A stretch of 62,000 nucleotides of DNA from Symbiodinium natans. Lineage: Eukaryota; Sar; Dinophyceae; Suessiales; Symbiodiniaceae. The DNA lies in the NCBI GenBank assembly GCA_905221605.1, contig CAJNDS010000005.1, forward strand, positions 1-62,000, in the 5' to 3' direction. A program made the translations under genes and the position numbers. Below, piece after piece: positions 42,365 to 51,594 of the stretch. The notes beneath the pieces are model-generated. The model had not been told where the DNA came from. It ran no database searches and saw only the letters and a program-made list of their open reading frames with translations. How positions within the stretch are numbered: position 1 is the first letter of the stretch; each line of letters starts with the position of its first letter.

Positions 42365-44352
42365 ACCTGCCGCCGCAATCAGCCTCTGCCATAGAAGAGG
42401 GCCAGCCCTTTCGCCTCGGCCTTCTATCGCACTTGGCCCGCATTACCCAGGACATTGATAAGCACTTGCCCTCCGTCCTGGCCCAAGGAGTGCCCACGGG
42501 CGTCTTCGAGCCCATTGTCAGCAGCAACCAATGGCCTGCCGTTGACGCCCAACAGGCCCAACACCCACTGGACACTTGCCTCAAAGAGTTTGACACCAAT
42601 TGGAAGAACGCCGAGGCCCAGCCCGACCTCCTCCAGCGCCTAATTGAGGAAGAAATGGCCCAGGGGTGGGTCATAGAAGTTCCTGGGGGCGAACAGGAAG
42701 CTCGCGCCAAATGGCCTAAAGGCATCGCCATAGGGAAGCTAAACGTGGTACAGGCCGATGGCAAAGACCCCAAGATGGTCCTTGACAGCTCAGTGTGTAA
42801 TGTGAACCCACGCTGCACACTGCCCGAAAGGGTCTGCCTACCTACAGCCGCCGACGTGCGCACGACCTTCAAGCCTCACGATCCGCCCAATGCCTCACAA
42901 GGAGCCGCCCTTGACTTTAAAGCTGCCCACAAGCGGGTCAAGGTCCGCCACTCGGACCAAGGCCTACTGCTTTTCCGAAATGCCGGCCGCCTATATGCCT
43001 ATGTGGTCTGCCATTTCGGCGCCCGGTTCTCCGCCTACTGGTGGCAGCGGGTCGGAGCCCTGCTACTGCGGCTCCTCCACCGCCTCATGGCCCCCGAGCC
43101 GCACAAAGCTTGGCTCTACGTAGACGACCTCTTGCTCTCTCTTTTGCATTGCCGCGCACCCCAGCAACTGGCCTTCGTCGTGGCCTACCTCTCCCTGATA
43201 GGAGCGCCCATCAGCTGGAAGAAGGCCTCCTTCGGACCCAGTATCATCTGGTGCGGCTGGCAGTTCTGTTTCCGCACCGAAACCGTCTGCCTAGCCCAGC
43301 CCAAGTTGGACAAACTCCGCGCACAGCTGCTCCAATTGCTGCAGCACAAGCGGGTCCCCCGCAAAGAGCTGGAGGCATGCCTCGGCCTACTGATGTGGGC
43401 CACTAGCATCAGCCCACACCTCCGCTGCTTCACAGCCCCGATCTACTCAGATCTGCATAGCCCGCCGGGCACGTGCTACCCCGTGCCTCCGAGAAGCTGG
43501 TCACAGTTCCTCTGGTGCCTCGACGCCTCTTGCAAAATTACTAAGGACGCCTCGTACCTTCAGCTCCCATTGCATGCCAAAGTTATCGAGGTCAGAGGAA
43601 AGCCCGTCCGGGCCAAAACGGACATTTGGCCTATTCCGGCCGCCGACAAAACGATCTGGGTCCCCTCAGCCTCGGAGATTGCGCTGCGCAACGAAAGCAA
43701 AGCCGCCATACACTGGCTCGCCCAGTGCTTCGCCTATGAATTTGCCATGCCGCTGGCCCGCCAGCCTCTTCTGCCCTGCCTATCAGCCGCAGACGCCATG
43801 GCAGACGGTACCACCGTCGGAATTGGAGGATGGCTGGCCACATCCTCTAACACCTGGTGGTTTGCACAGCAATGGGACATCAAGGAACTCCGCACAGCCT
43901 GGCCTTTCCTCACGAAGGATGCCCAGCAGTACATCGCCTGCTTCGAAACCGTGGCACAGTGGGTTCTGCTGCAAATGGCCTACGAGGCCACTGGTTGCTC
44001 CTGCCTCAGGTTCTGCGTCGCCTCGCGCAGCGACAATAGCCCTACTCAAGCCTCCATCAACAAACTCTTCACAACGGCCTTTCCGCTTAGCTTCTTCCTG
44101 GAGAAGGTGGCCTCCTGGGCCCACGCACGCGGCCTAGAATTGGAAATCGGCCATATTCCCGGAGCCAAGAACACCGACGCCGACGACCTGAGCCGAAACC
44201 GCCTAGCGAAGTTCTCTCGCTCTAGCCATGCCCGCAGATTCCAGGTGCACCTTTCGCACTTGCACAAGTCGGCCCATGAGGTTAGCCTAGCCTCTGCTGA
44301 CGTGCCATGGAGCCAAGGCCTCCTGGACATAGCGTCCCCTGCACAAGCCTAG
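42346..44352 (+). CDS. Reverse transcriptase-RNase H (DIRS-like), intact ORF
   Basis: 668 aa from ATG 42346. Fingers/palm: KMVLDSSVCNVN (143-154), ALDFKAAHKRV with D190 (motif A), ARFSAYWWQRVG (motif B region), LYVDD at 257-261 (motif C), then a thumb with KRVPRKELEACLGLLMW. RNase H follows: ADAMADG with D483, CFETVAQ with E534, SRSDNSPTQ with D563, and DADDLSR (D611/D613). All expected acidic residues are present and there is no stop. It overlaps the methyltransferase-like frame by 19 nt and lies in its -1 frame. The YVDD RT with directly attached RNase H and no protease or integrase favours a DIRS-like element over LTR or LINE types. Confidence 0.85.
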   Translation: MAAATLNLPPQSASAIEEGQPFRLGLLSHLARITQDIDKHLPSVLAQGVPTGVFEPIVSSNQWPAVDAQQAQHPLDTCLKEFDTNWKNAEAQPDLLQRLIEEEMAQGWVIEVPGGEQEARAKWPKGIAIGKLNVVQADGKDPKMVLDSSVCNVNPRCTLPERVCLPTAADVRTTFKPHDPPNASQGAALDFKAAHKRVKVRHSDQGLLLFRNAGRLYAYVVCHFGARFSAYWWQRVGALLLRLLHRLMAPEPHKAWLYVDDLLLSLLHCRAPQQLAFVVAYLSLIGAPISWKKASFGPSIIWCGWQFCFRTETVCLAQPKLDKLRAQLLQLLQHKRVPRKELEACLGLLMWATSISPHLRCFTAPIYSDLHSPPGTCYPVPPRSWSQFLWCLDASCKITKDASYLQLPLHAKVIEVRGKPVRAKTDIWPIPAADKTIWVPSASEIALRNESKAAIHWLAQCFAYEFAMPLARQPLLPCLSAADAMADGTTVGIGGWLATSSNTWWFAQQWDIKELRTAWPFLTKDAQQYIACFETVAQWVLLQMAYEATGCSCLRFCVASRSDNSPTQASINKLFTTAFPLSFFLEKVASWAHARGLELEIGHIPGAKNTDADDLSRNRLAKFSRSSHARRFQVHLSHLHKSAHEVSLASADVPWSQGLLDIASPAQA

Positions 44353-44416
44353 TCAGACCACGCGCGGTGGGGGCGCCAGGCCTTAACTTCACTGGTCTGC
44401 CCCGGGCCGCTAAAGT

Positions 44417-44629
44417 GGGGGTATGCCATGCATCAGGACCGGAGCCTCTCGCCTGAGAGGCTGCCCGGCCTGATGCCCAGAGCAGCACCCGTGAAAAAAG
44501 GCCATCGCATGCAGGGTAGGACGCTGTTGCCCCTAATCCCCCTCCCGTAGGGTCTTTGGGATCTAGAGGGCTCGTTCTACCCGCTCTCCCCCAACTAGGG
44601 TTAGGTCTTGCAGTGGGCGTTGTCTGAAC
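44417..44629. repeat. Direct repeat B1 (213 bp) after the RT ORF
   Basis: It starts GGGGGTATGCCATGC and ends GTTGTCTGAAC. It recurs at 44963-45185 almost unchanged; the second copy has a 10-bp insertion (CGCCAAACTC). Its right edge abuts the 144-bp inverted repeat. Confidence 0.9.
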
Positions 44630-44772
44630 GCACTGGGTTTTTGTTTCCCAGGTGTTTTGACACGCACGAATCATGACCACCCATGTTCGCCCACGCCCAG
44701 CTGGCTCCTGGCTCAGCTGGCCCCGACCTAACCCGAGTTGGGGCCATGCATAGCGTGTGAGCATCTTTTTCG
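44629..44772. repeat. 144-bp inverted repeat, right copy
   Basis: Reverse complement of 36771-36914. It lies between direct repeats B1 and B2. Confidence 0.9.
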
Positions 44773-44844
44773 CCCGCCCTCCCTTGCCCTGCTCACTCAA
44801 CGCCAAACTCCAAACACTCTCCACATAGCCGACAGCCCTCTGCC

Positions 44845-44935
44845 TCTCAAAGTGGAGTAGCCCAGTACACTGCCTCCCAAAGTGGAGTAGCCCAGTACAC
44901 TGCCGCATTATTGCCTCCCAAAGAGGAGTAGCCCT
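44845..44935. repeat. Three tandem ~29-bp repeats
   Basis: CTCAAAGTGGAGTAGCCC, CCCAAAGTGGAGTAGCCC and CCCAAAGAGGAGTAGCCC follow each other, the first two with CAGTACACTGCC spacers. Confidence 0.8.
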
Positions 44936-44962
44936 CGCCTTTACTGCCATAAACCCTCAAAA

Positions 44963-45185
44963 GGGGGTATGCCATGCATCAGGACCGGAGCCTCTCGCCT
45001 GAGAGGCTGCCCGGCCTGATCGCCAAACTCGCCCAGAGCAGCACCCGTGAAAAAAGGCCATCGCATGCAGGGTAGGACGCTGTTGCCCCTAATCCCCCTC
45101 CCGTAGGGTCTTTGGGATCTAGAGGGCTCGTTCTACCCGCTCTCCCCCAACTAGGGTTAGGTCTTGCAGTGGGCGTTGTCTGAAC
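44963..45185. repeat. Direct repeat B2 (223 bp)
   Basis: Second copy of 44417-44629. Two direct copies with other terminal sequence between them recall the split direct repeats of PAT/Ngaro-type tyrosine-recombinase elements. Confidence 0.9.
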
Positions 45186-45188
45186 TTG

Positions 45189-45335
45189 CTGTTAAGTCCC
45201 CACTGGCTGACCACCATGGAGCATAAGCCATAAGCACGTCTTTCCTCTTCTTTCCTCTCCTTTGGGGAGTCTGACCTGTCACATCCCTTTGCCACTGCGG
45301 GTCTGTTATCTGTCCTGGACGACGGGTACGGGATC
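45189..45335. repeat. Repeat C1 (TTAAGTCCCCACTGGCTGACC module)
   Basis: Shared with 45830-45965: CACGTCTTTCCT, TTTGGGGAGTCTGACCTGT, GCGGGTCTGTTATCTGTCC. Confidence 0.8.
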
Positions 45336-45339
45336 CTGA

Positions 45340-45815
45340 CGGCCGAATATCGACTCTGGAGAGGCCAATGCGGCGGTGCTGCCTCTCCCAGGTTGCGGGC
45401 ACTTCTACGTGGAGAATATGCACCTACTGCCCTGGCCAGGAGCCATCGAACACCTGTGGAGTAACTTGGCCTTCAAGAGGGCCATCATCGCCTGGACGAA
45501 AGCTGTGTATACCGGAGATCTTAGCGCTCTTGCAGGCTGCCAAAGTGATGTGAGCCCTCACATCTCCTTGCCGACGTACCTTATTGGCTTGGGCTCTGGA
45601 GGGACCATTGCCTACCAGATTGCAGTCTCCGAGACCCCGGCGAGCTTTCGGGCTTGCGTGTGTGGCCTCCCCTTTGGCTGTCTGATGAGACTGTGCTTGT
45701 GCGCGGACATCTATCTAGGTGGGCGCAGCTGCAAGCCAGGGTGAGAGGAGGACCTTTCGCTCGGGGCTGCTCCACTGGCTGACCACCATGGAGTGCCCTG
45801 GGCCGGTCTTGCCTT
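45340..45815. repeat. Diverged inverted repeat, right copy
   Basis: Reverse complement of about 36922-37435, with indels. It has an open + frame (45376-45744), but since the sequence is a repeat with no recognised protein I leave it non-coding. Confidence 0.75.
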
Positions 45816-45829
45816 GATTGTTCTTGCTG

Positions 45830-45965
45830 TTAAGTCCCCACTGGCTGACCACCATGGGGCATACGCACGTCTTTCCTCTCCTTTGGGGAGTCTGACCTGT
45901 ACCATCCCTTTGCCAATGCGGGTCTGTTATCTGTCCTTGACGACGAGTACAGGATCCTGACTATC
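45830..45965. repeat. Repeat C2 (TTAAGTCCCCACTGGCTGACC module)
   Basis: Direct copy of 45189-45335 with small indels. Element-like sequence ends near 45965. Confidence 0.8.
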
Positions 45966-46319
45966 GAGTGATGACCTCGGTTCGAGCCGAATGATGTCGC
46001 ACCAGTAGCTACATGATGGTGGTTTTGAGAATCTGGCAGTGTCGCATTTTGCGACTCCCCGCATGCTCTGTGCTGTATGATTGCACCGGGACTTCAACGA
46101 CGACTTCGAGTACTGAGTGCGTGGGGTTACCTAGTAGTTCAGCGCCTTTGCTTGCTTTGTTGCTTCTGTTTCTTTGTTTCTTGGGTGGTTGCGTGGTGTT
46201 TTTGGTGGTTTGCGCGCGCTGACTTCGTTTCACCCGTTACGTCGAGCCCAACAAGACCGGCCTACTGTGCTACTGATGTAGTAAAGGGGCATCAGTCCAA
46301 AAAAAAGAAACCCATTCAC

Positions 46320-46960
46320 TAAGAATCATGGAGCCGGGTTTACCTGGAAGGCCCGAATCCCCAAACCCTAACCCAACACCCTAGTTCCAGCTTTGCTGCG
46401 TACCGAAGGACACCGGCCCACAAAGTGGTTGTCCCCAACATCTACATGGACCGCATGTAAGGTTTTGGTTTAAGGGCTTTCAGGGCTGAGGCCGCATAAA
46501 GTTTCAGAAGACTGAGAGCTTAAGAGAAGCCATAGCAACTCGGCTTAAGGGTGAGGGGTTAGAGTTTCCACCGTCGTCATTTTCCTTCATGGGGTAGGCT
46601 TCACAGAGCCTTTGGCAAGTTCCCCGAAGTCCGGCAAGGCGAACAATTCTGCATGAGGCTCGGCCCGGGTAGTTCCCTAAAGTAGGGTCCCTTTCAGGGT
46701 TTAGGGTTTAGGGCAAGGGTTCAAGAAGTGACCCTTATAGGTTTCTGAGGTGTTCTCAGGGGATCGGGCTTTAGGGTTGTCGGGTTCTTACGGGCTCGGA
46801 CTTTGTGGTTTAAGGGTTTTGGGTGGCCGTCGAACTTCTATCCATCTAATAAAGTATCTGGAACTCTATGCCAGCAGCCTAGTAGCTTTCGAGCTTAGGG
46901 TTTTAAGCTTTAATAGTTTTAATTGGGGGCTTAGATATTTCCCAGAGTCTGGCACATCGC
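46320..46960. repeat. Degenerate telomere-like tracts and spacer
   Basis: TTTAGGG-type motifs are scattered here: C-strand form at about 46360 (CCAAACCCTAACCC), G-strand form at 46697-46713 (GGGTTTAGGGTTTAGGG) and shorter ones to about 46930. More follow at 47120-47200 inside the next gene. Too degenerate to be a telomere; this is interstitial sequence. No gene seen in 45966-46960. Confidence 0.6.
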
Positions 46961-46962
46961 AG

Positions 46963-47705
46963 GTGCACAGGTCAGCTGGTCACGAAGAAGGAGGGCAACT
47001 ACAAGTTCTTCCTCAGTTCAGACGATGGTGCTGTCCTCAGATCTTGGAGTTGAGTTGGGTTTGTTGAGGTTTCAGAGTTCGGTTAAAGGATCTATAAGAC
47101 CATAAGGGTTCTATAGAGGGGTTCAGGGTTTAGGGCTTTAGGGTTTCGGGTCGAGAGTCTGGGGTTTAGGCATTTAGGGCTTCAGGGTTTAGGGTTTTCA
47201 GGGCTACGGTTTTGAGGCGCAAGGTTCTTCCGACAAGTCAGACTTTCTGGGGTCCCTGGTGAAGTAGCGCCGTTCTTTCGTGAGGATCTGTTATGTGGCT
47301 GAATGGGGAGAAAGTCGTCGACAACGATGGCTGCCATGGAGAAACTTGGCCGTTCTTGAAAGTCATGCTTTTTGAGTTTAGACTATTCGCAAAAAGGAAC
47401 AGCAATCATTTTTTGGAATGGGCTTCCAGGAGCAGCCAAGGAAGAAGAGCAGGGCAGCAGCGACAAGTTCCTTCTGCCAGGTGCCCACGACTTGGCCGTG
47501 GATATGTGCGAATATTGGGGCGGCGAAGTCTTGAAGATGCGCGACCCTTAGTGCTCTTTTGACTTTTAGGAAAGGGGAAGCATACTGGCAACCAAAGGAT
47601 TCTAGCGGTATCGTTTTACTCCCGAAGAGAGCACTGAGGCGCTACCAGGGGCCGGACAGTGGCAATTCCAAGATCACAATCCCCGGACAAGCTCTCCAAC
47701 ACGTA
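46963..47705 (+). pseudogene. PA14-domain gene fragment, four exon-like segments
   Basis: Four + segments read as consecutive parts of a PA14 (carbohydrate-binding beta-barrel) domain: 46963-47038 (TGQLVTKKEGNYKFFLSSDD), ~47285-47338 (LNGEKVVDNDGCHG), 47430-47538 (KFLLPGAHDLAVDMCEYWGG) and 47639-47705 (RYQGPDSGNSKITIP). The joints keep frame if a GA donor at 47339 pairs with AG at 47428-47429 and a GC donor at 47539 with AG at 47637-47638, the non-canonical types known in dinoflagellates. The first joint is less clear. Upstream and downstream exons are not identified, so it may be a fragment. The F5/8C-like segment downstream may be the same gene. Confidence 0.5.
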
Positions 47706-48335
47706 GTTGATGGCAAGGCGAACATGGAAACCGTGACACAGCAGGCAGGGCCGTCTTACCGTATCATCTGGTCTAGAAACCGTACCATCATGAGTCCTTC
47801 TACGTGACAGGAACTCTCTTGACAAGGAACCCACCCTCGGGACCCCAACATCAGGTTCTCCTTCATGAATCCAACCTTCCGGAATCTCCCTGTTACACCT
47901 TGAGACCCTAACTCTCATATCTTGGTCTAACCGTTCACACCTCCAGAATCCCCCACTTTGAGACCGTCCCAACACACCATTAGTACCATCACCAGGTTGT
48001 GTTCTCCTTTAACTCTAGGAAATAGACCACATCTCCACGACATCACACGACTGAAAATAGTATAACTACAAGCATTGGTGCAATTCGTTGCGCATTTCGG
48101 GAGATATGGTACTGAACATCCGATGAAATTTTGCGAGCCATCACCCATCACACAGATTGACACAGCAAGTTTTCATTTTACATGTGGGGATTTTCTCTAC
48201 CATGAATTGCTATGGTTCTATACTGTATTGTCACGGAGTTGTCTCGGAAACCCGTCAACCGTCACGGAGCTGTTTGTCAATTGGCACATATTGTCACAAA
48301 GCGGTCTCGGAGCCACCCGTGAGGTCACGCCAGTG

Positions 48336-48745
48336 TGCTCCACGTGGCAGCTGCGGATCGCGGAGGACAATTCCAAGGGCTGGGAGGCCCACATCTTTGA
48401 GATCGAGCTCTTCAATGACGATGATCTCATCTCCGGCCCTGGGAAGGGCACCGCAAGCTCCGACTGCAAGAACTGGGCCGGCGGCCCCGAGGGCGCCTTT
48501 GATGGTGACTTGTCCACGAAGTGGGTGACGTGCTCCGGCGCCGCGAAGGTGGGGAAAAGCATCACTACCAGCTGAATCAGCCGAATGCCGTCACCAAAGT
48601 GAAGACTCACCAGTGGGGCAGCGCAAGCAACGCCATCCCCAAATTCGATCTCTACTGCTCCACGGACGGTGCAACTTTCACTTATGTGTGGACCGCCGAC
48701 CTTGGTAACGGTGTGAGTACCAAGGAGGCCACAGCTCCACAATGA
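48336..48745 (+). pseudogene. F5/8 type C (discoidin)-like domain, one frameshift
   Basis: The frame before about 48555 reads WQLRIAEDNSKGWEAHIFE, IELFND, then EGAFDGDLSTKWVTCS. After a 1-nt shift in a G4A4 run it continues KHHYQLNQPNAVTKVKTHQ, then KFDLYCSTDGATFTY. The order (W-rich first strand, AFDG-D-T-W loop, then SxDG strand) is that of a galactose-binding F5/8C fold. A GT donor (GGTAACGG at about 48700) may end the exon, making the stop at 48743 incidental. The frameshift could be mutation or sequencing error. It lies ~600 bp after the PA14 segments on the same strand. Confidence 0.55.
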
Positions 48746-50523
48746 GGTGCCTGCGGCAAGGTTTCTGAAGTTGGGTGACTTGACACGGGCAGCGACCTGA
48801 GTCTGTGACAATACAAAAGCTTTAGTCTGAAGAGCAAGGGCTCTGAAGTTGTGGAGCAAAGGTGCTACAGAAGAGGAAAAGAGGAGAGAAGAGTTCGATT
48901 TCCTTGTTGTTCTTGGCGGTTCGGCTTCAAAAGCACTGTCCTTGTCAACAGGCTTGTAGCAGCAATTGCACCAGCGTGTACCAACAACATCAGTTTTTGA
49001 GTTTGAGCCAACATGTTTACAACACAACCGTTCATTTTGCACGATGATAATGTCTTCCTTCATTAGTATGCACATGGTTTGACAAAATGTGTCGATCTTG
49101 AAGTGGCTGGCAAAAAAGTAGGGGGTTTTTGCACCCAAGGGCATTCGTGTTTGTTTGTACTCACGTGGGTCTTGGTGTGCCCTGTTGGGATTTCAAGGTT
49201 GTGGGCCGTGTGGTTAGGAACACAGCCATAATTGAAACTCGAGCGTCCGGGCTTACTGCAACCCGTCCCCCTTCTTGAGCTTGTGTTGGTTTGGTGTCAA
49301 ACAGCTTCCGAACAAAGCTTCCAGTTGTGCGTGTTGGATGAAAATTGACCTCGTTTGCGCCCCGCCCGCTTTTAGTTCGGATTATGGGCGGAACGGCGCC
49401 GATCTCCTCGTCCAGATAATATGAACGCTTGTGCAAACGAAGGGTTTTGGGTGCTGCAGTGTGGTACTAACTTGCACATGCGCACACTGTCCCTGTCCGG
49501 CCCGGGTTAGGGTTAGTCTTTGGGATGCGACTTGGGAAGGTTGGTTTCCAGTCAGTATAGATGTAGTCCAGCGTTTCAGGTGTGTGTTCTTTGTTCATCA
49601 CGAAACATGTCAACCACATGCGATGTTAACGAGGGCGAATCTTGCAGTTCCGGTTAGCGGAAATGCCAAAAAAGTCCAACAAAAACATGTGGGAGCATTC
49701 AGCCAATTACATACATTGAGGCTACATGCGTGTATTTGAACCTTTTTTAAGTGTTGATCTTGTGCGCCCACGGATAGGCATCTCCATGTTTATGGCAATG
49801 GAGTCACATTTTGCTGGATACCCGGTTTCCCCATGATTGTCGCCACATGTTGGCACATGGCATTTTCTCAGCAGCACCTATGTGCGGTATGCACGTGTTG
49901 CAATTGTTCATGGCGACGTTGGAGTTATCAAGGGCTTTTCGCACAGTCTCTTCTACGGCATACAGCACCTTTAGCGGCCAACGTCAGCTCAAGATCCAGC
50001 TATCCATACGTTCGTTGGTTGCATTTCCAAATGGCAGAAACTGCACGCCGCAACGGGCACCGACAACATCACCTGACGCAGAAGTGTGCCTGCCTTCACC
50101 ATGGGTTTCGCCCCTCATGCGGCTGGTGCATAGGCAGGTCATATTTGTTTGTTGCATATACGGATACGGCGACGTAGAAGTGCGTCGCAGGTCTTGGACG
50201 AGTCGGACGGCGCAGCGACATGGCCGAGCTACCCGCTTTGAGAGCCAATGCAGGCTTGGCATTTGCCTAGCGTTGATAATATTGCACGGGCTATATCGAG
50301 ATAAAACGTAAACACAAGTAGCTACGCTGCCCTTCATGTTCTTACTGCTTTAGCCTCAGCTGTCCATGTCACTCTTCTTTCTCTTTCCGGCAGACAGATG
50401 CTGTACATGTTTTCGATGCTTGCATGAACCGTGCCTCTCAAGTTGCATTGATGTATTTCCACACCTGGAGCATCACCATGGAACCTTCTCGCGGTCTGGT
50501 CGACGTAGAGGACATCAAGACGC
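48746..50523. other. Intergenic region without a supported gene
   Basis: Several medium frames on both strands, none protein-like throughout. 50376-50395 is pyrimidine-rich and ends in CCGGCAG, a plausible trans- or cis-splice acceptor upstream of the hydrolase gene. One TTAGGGTTAG-like motif at about 49505. Confidence 0.4.
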
Positions 50524-51594
50524 ATGCTCGAGCGCGGACTCTTGTCTCGCATTCTTTATCCTGCTCCAGAGCCGAGCTACGACCTTGACAGTTTTCCCAA
50601 CGAGCTTGTGTGGGTTCCTAAACGAAGTTCCCTGGATGGTGACGCTCCACCGGTGGGAGTGGAGAGTGTGCCATGCTTGTTGATGACATATCCTTACAGC
50701 CGGTATCTGGTACTGTTCTTTCACAGCAATGCCGAAGATTTGGGCCGGTGCTACTCGTTTTGCCACTTATTGCGCGACAAGTTCCAAGTGCACGTTCTGG
50801 CTGTAGAGTATCCTGGATACGGCCTGTGCCCAGGTGTGGCCACTGGCAAAACTGTGATGGAGAATGCGTTGTCCGCCTTGCATTTTGCAACGCAGAGCTT
50901 GTGTTGGCCGGTCGATAGCATAAAGATATTTGGCAGATCAATTGGCACAGGACCCGCCGTGAAATTGGCATCGCTGTTTCGTTTTGCTGGAGTAATCCTG
51001 GTCACGCCCTTCCTTTCAGTAGCAGACCTCTTTAAGGATAGGGTGGGTCTATTGTCTGGGCTGGTTGAAGAGTGGTATCCGAACTTTGAACTTGCTTCAA
51101 AAATAGCAAGCCCGGTCTTGCTCATTCATGGTAAAGCGGATGACATGATTGCGTTTCGCCATGCTGAAATGCTATACAGTGCAATCCCTTCACGGAAGCT
51201 GCTGGTGTCACCGACCTCGCTTTCACACAACACAAATTTGATGAATGACATGAACTATTTGGTGTTGCCGGCCACTCACTTCTTTTCGCTGCCGGACTAT
51301 GTCTTCCACGATATGCGGGTGCCGCATTGGGCCTTCGATGTGCAGCGCGCAGCGTCACGCGCGGCGTCGCGCAGACCTGCGTGGTCCACGCTGCTTGAGC
51401 GCGAGGGCAAAGCTATCCTTCAGTTTGGCCATCAAGTCACGGCCAAGTCACATTTTCTGCTGGCAGGCCGCTCGAATGCATCTGCAGTGTCACGGTGTGT
51501 TAGGATAGGTTCTCACGGTCCTCACGCTATTTGTGGCGCACAAAGGCAAGATGCAAGTCTCGTCCTTGGCTGGCTGTTGTGGGTCAGGCCTTGA
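50524..51594 (+). CDS. ABHD17-like serine hydrolase (alpha/beta hydrolase), intronless
   Basis: 356 codons from ATG 50524. The alpha/beta-hydrolase order is complete: FFHSNAEDLG (66-74, the oxyanion strand-loop of ABHD17/FAM108 enzymes), VEYPGYG (94-100), nucleophile elbow GRSIG with S139, ILVTPFLS, PVLLIHGKADDMI with D206 as acid, and SLSHN with H235 as base. Human ABHD17 proteins remove palmitate from membrane proteins; here that is inference from family. The N-terminus lacks the Cys cluster that anchors animal ABHD17. The last ~70 residues, after about 285, are Ala/Arg-rich and low-confidence. There is no intron, unlike the neighbouring genes. Confidence 0.8.
   Translation: MLERGLLSRILYPAPEPSYDLDSFPNELVWVPKRSSLDGDAPPVGVESVPCLLMTYPYSRYLVLFFHSNAEDLGRCYSFCHLLRDKFQVHVLAVEYPGYGLCPGVATGKTVMENALSALHFATQSLCWPVDSIKIFGRSIGTGPAVKLASLFRFAGVILVTPFLSVADLFKDRVGLLSGLVEEWYPNFELASKIASPVLLIHGKADDMIAFRHAEMLYSAIPSRKLLVSPTSLSHNTNLMNDMNYLVLPATHFFSLPDYVFHDMRVPHWAFDVQRAASRAASRRPAWSTLLEREGKAILQFGHQVTAKSHFLLAGRSNASAVSRCVRIGSHGPHAICGAQRQDASLVLGWLLWVRP

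Larger units (their letters stand above)
33430..46000. mobile_element. Rearranged DIRS-like (tyrosine recombinase) retroelement complex
   Basis: It contains gag pieces, a methyltransferase-like segment, RT-RNase H and two recombinase halves, plus direct repeats (44417/44963), a 144-bp inverted repeat pair and the CCACTGGCTGACC module. Tyrosine-recombinase retroelements carry split direct or inverted repeats of this kind rather than LTRs. The orientation mix (two ORFs on minus, the rest on +) shows inversion or nested insertion. Exact element limits cannot be set from one copy. Confidence 0.6.
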
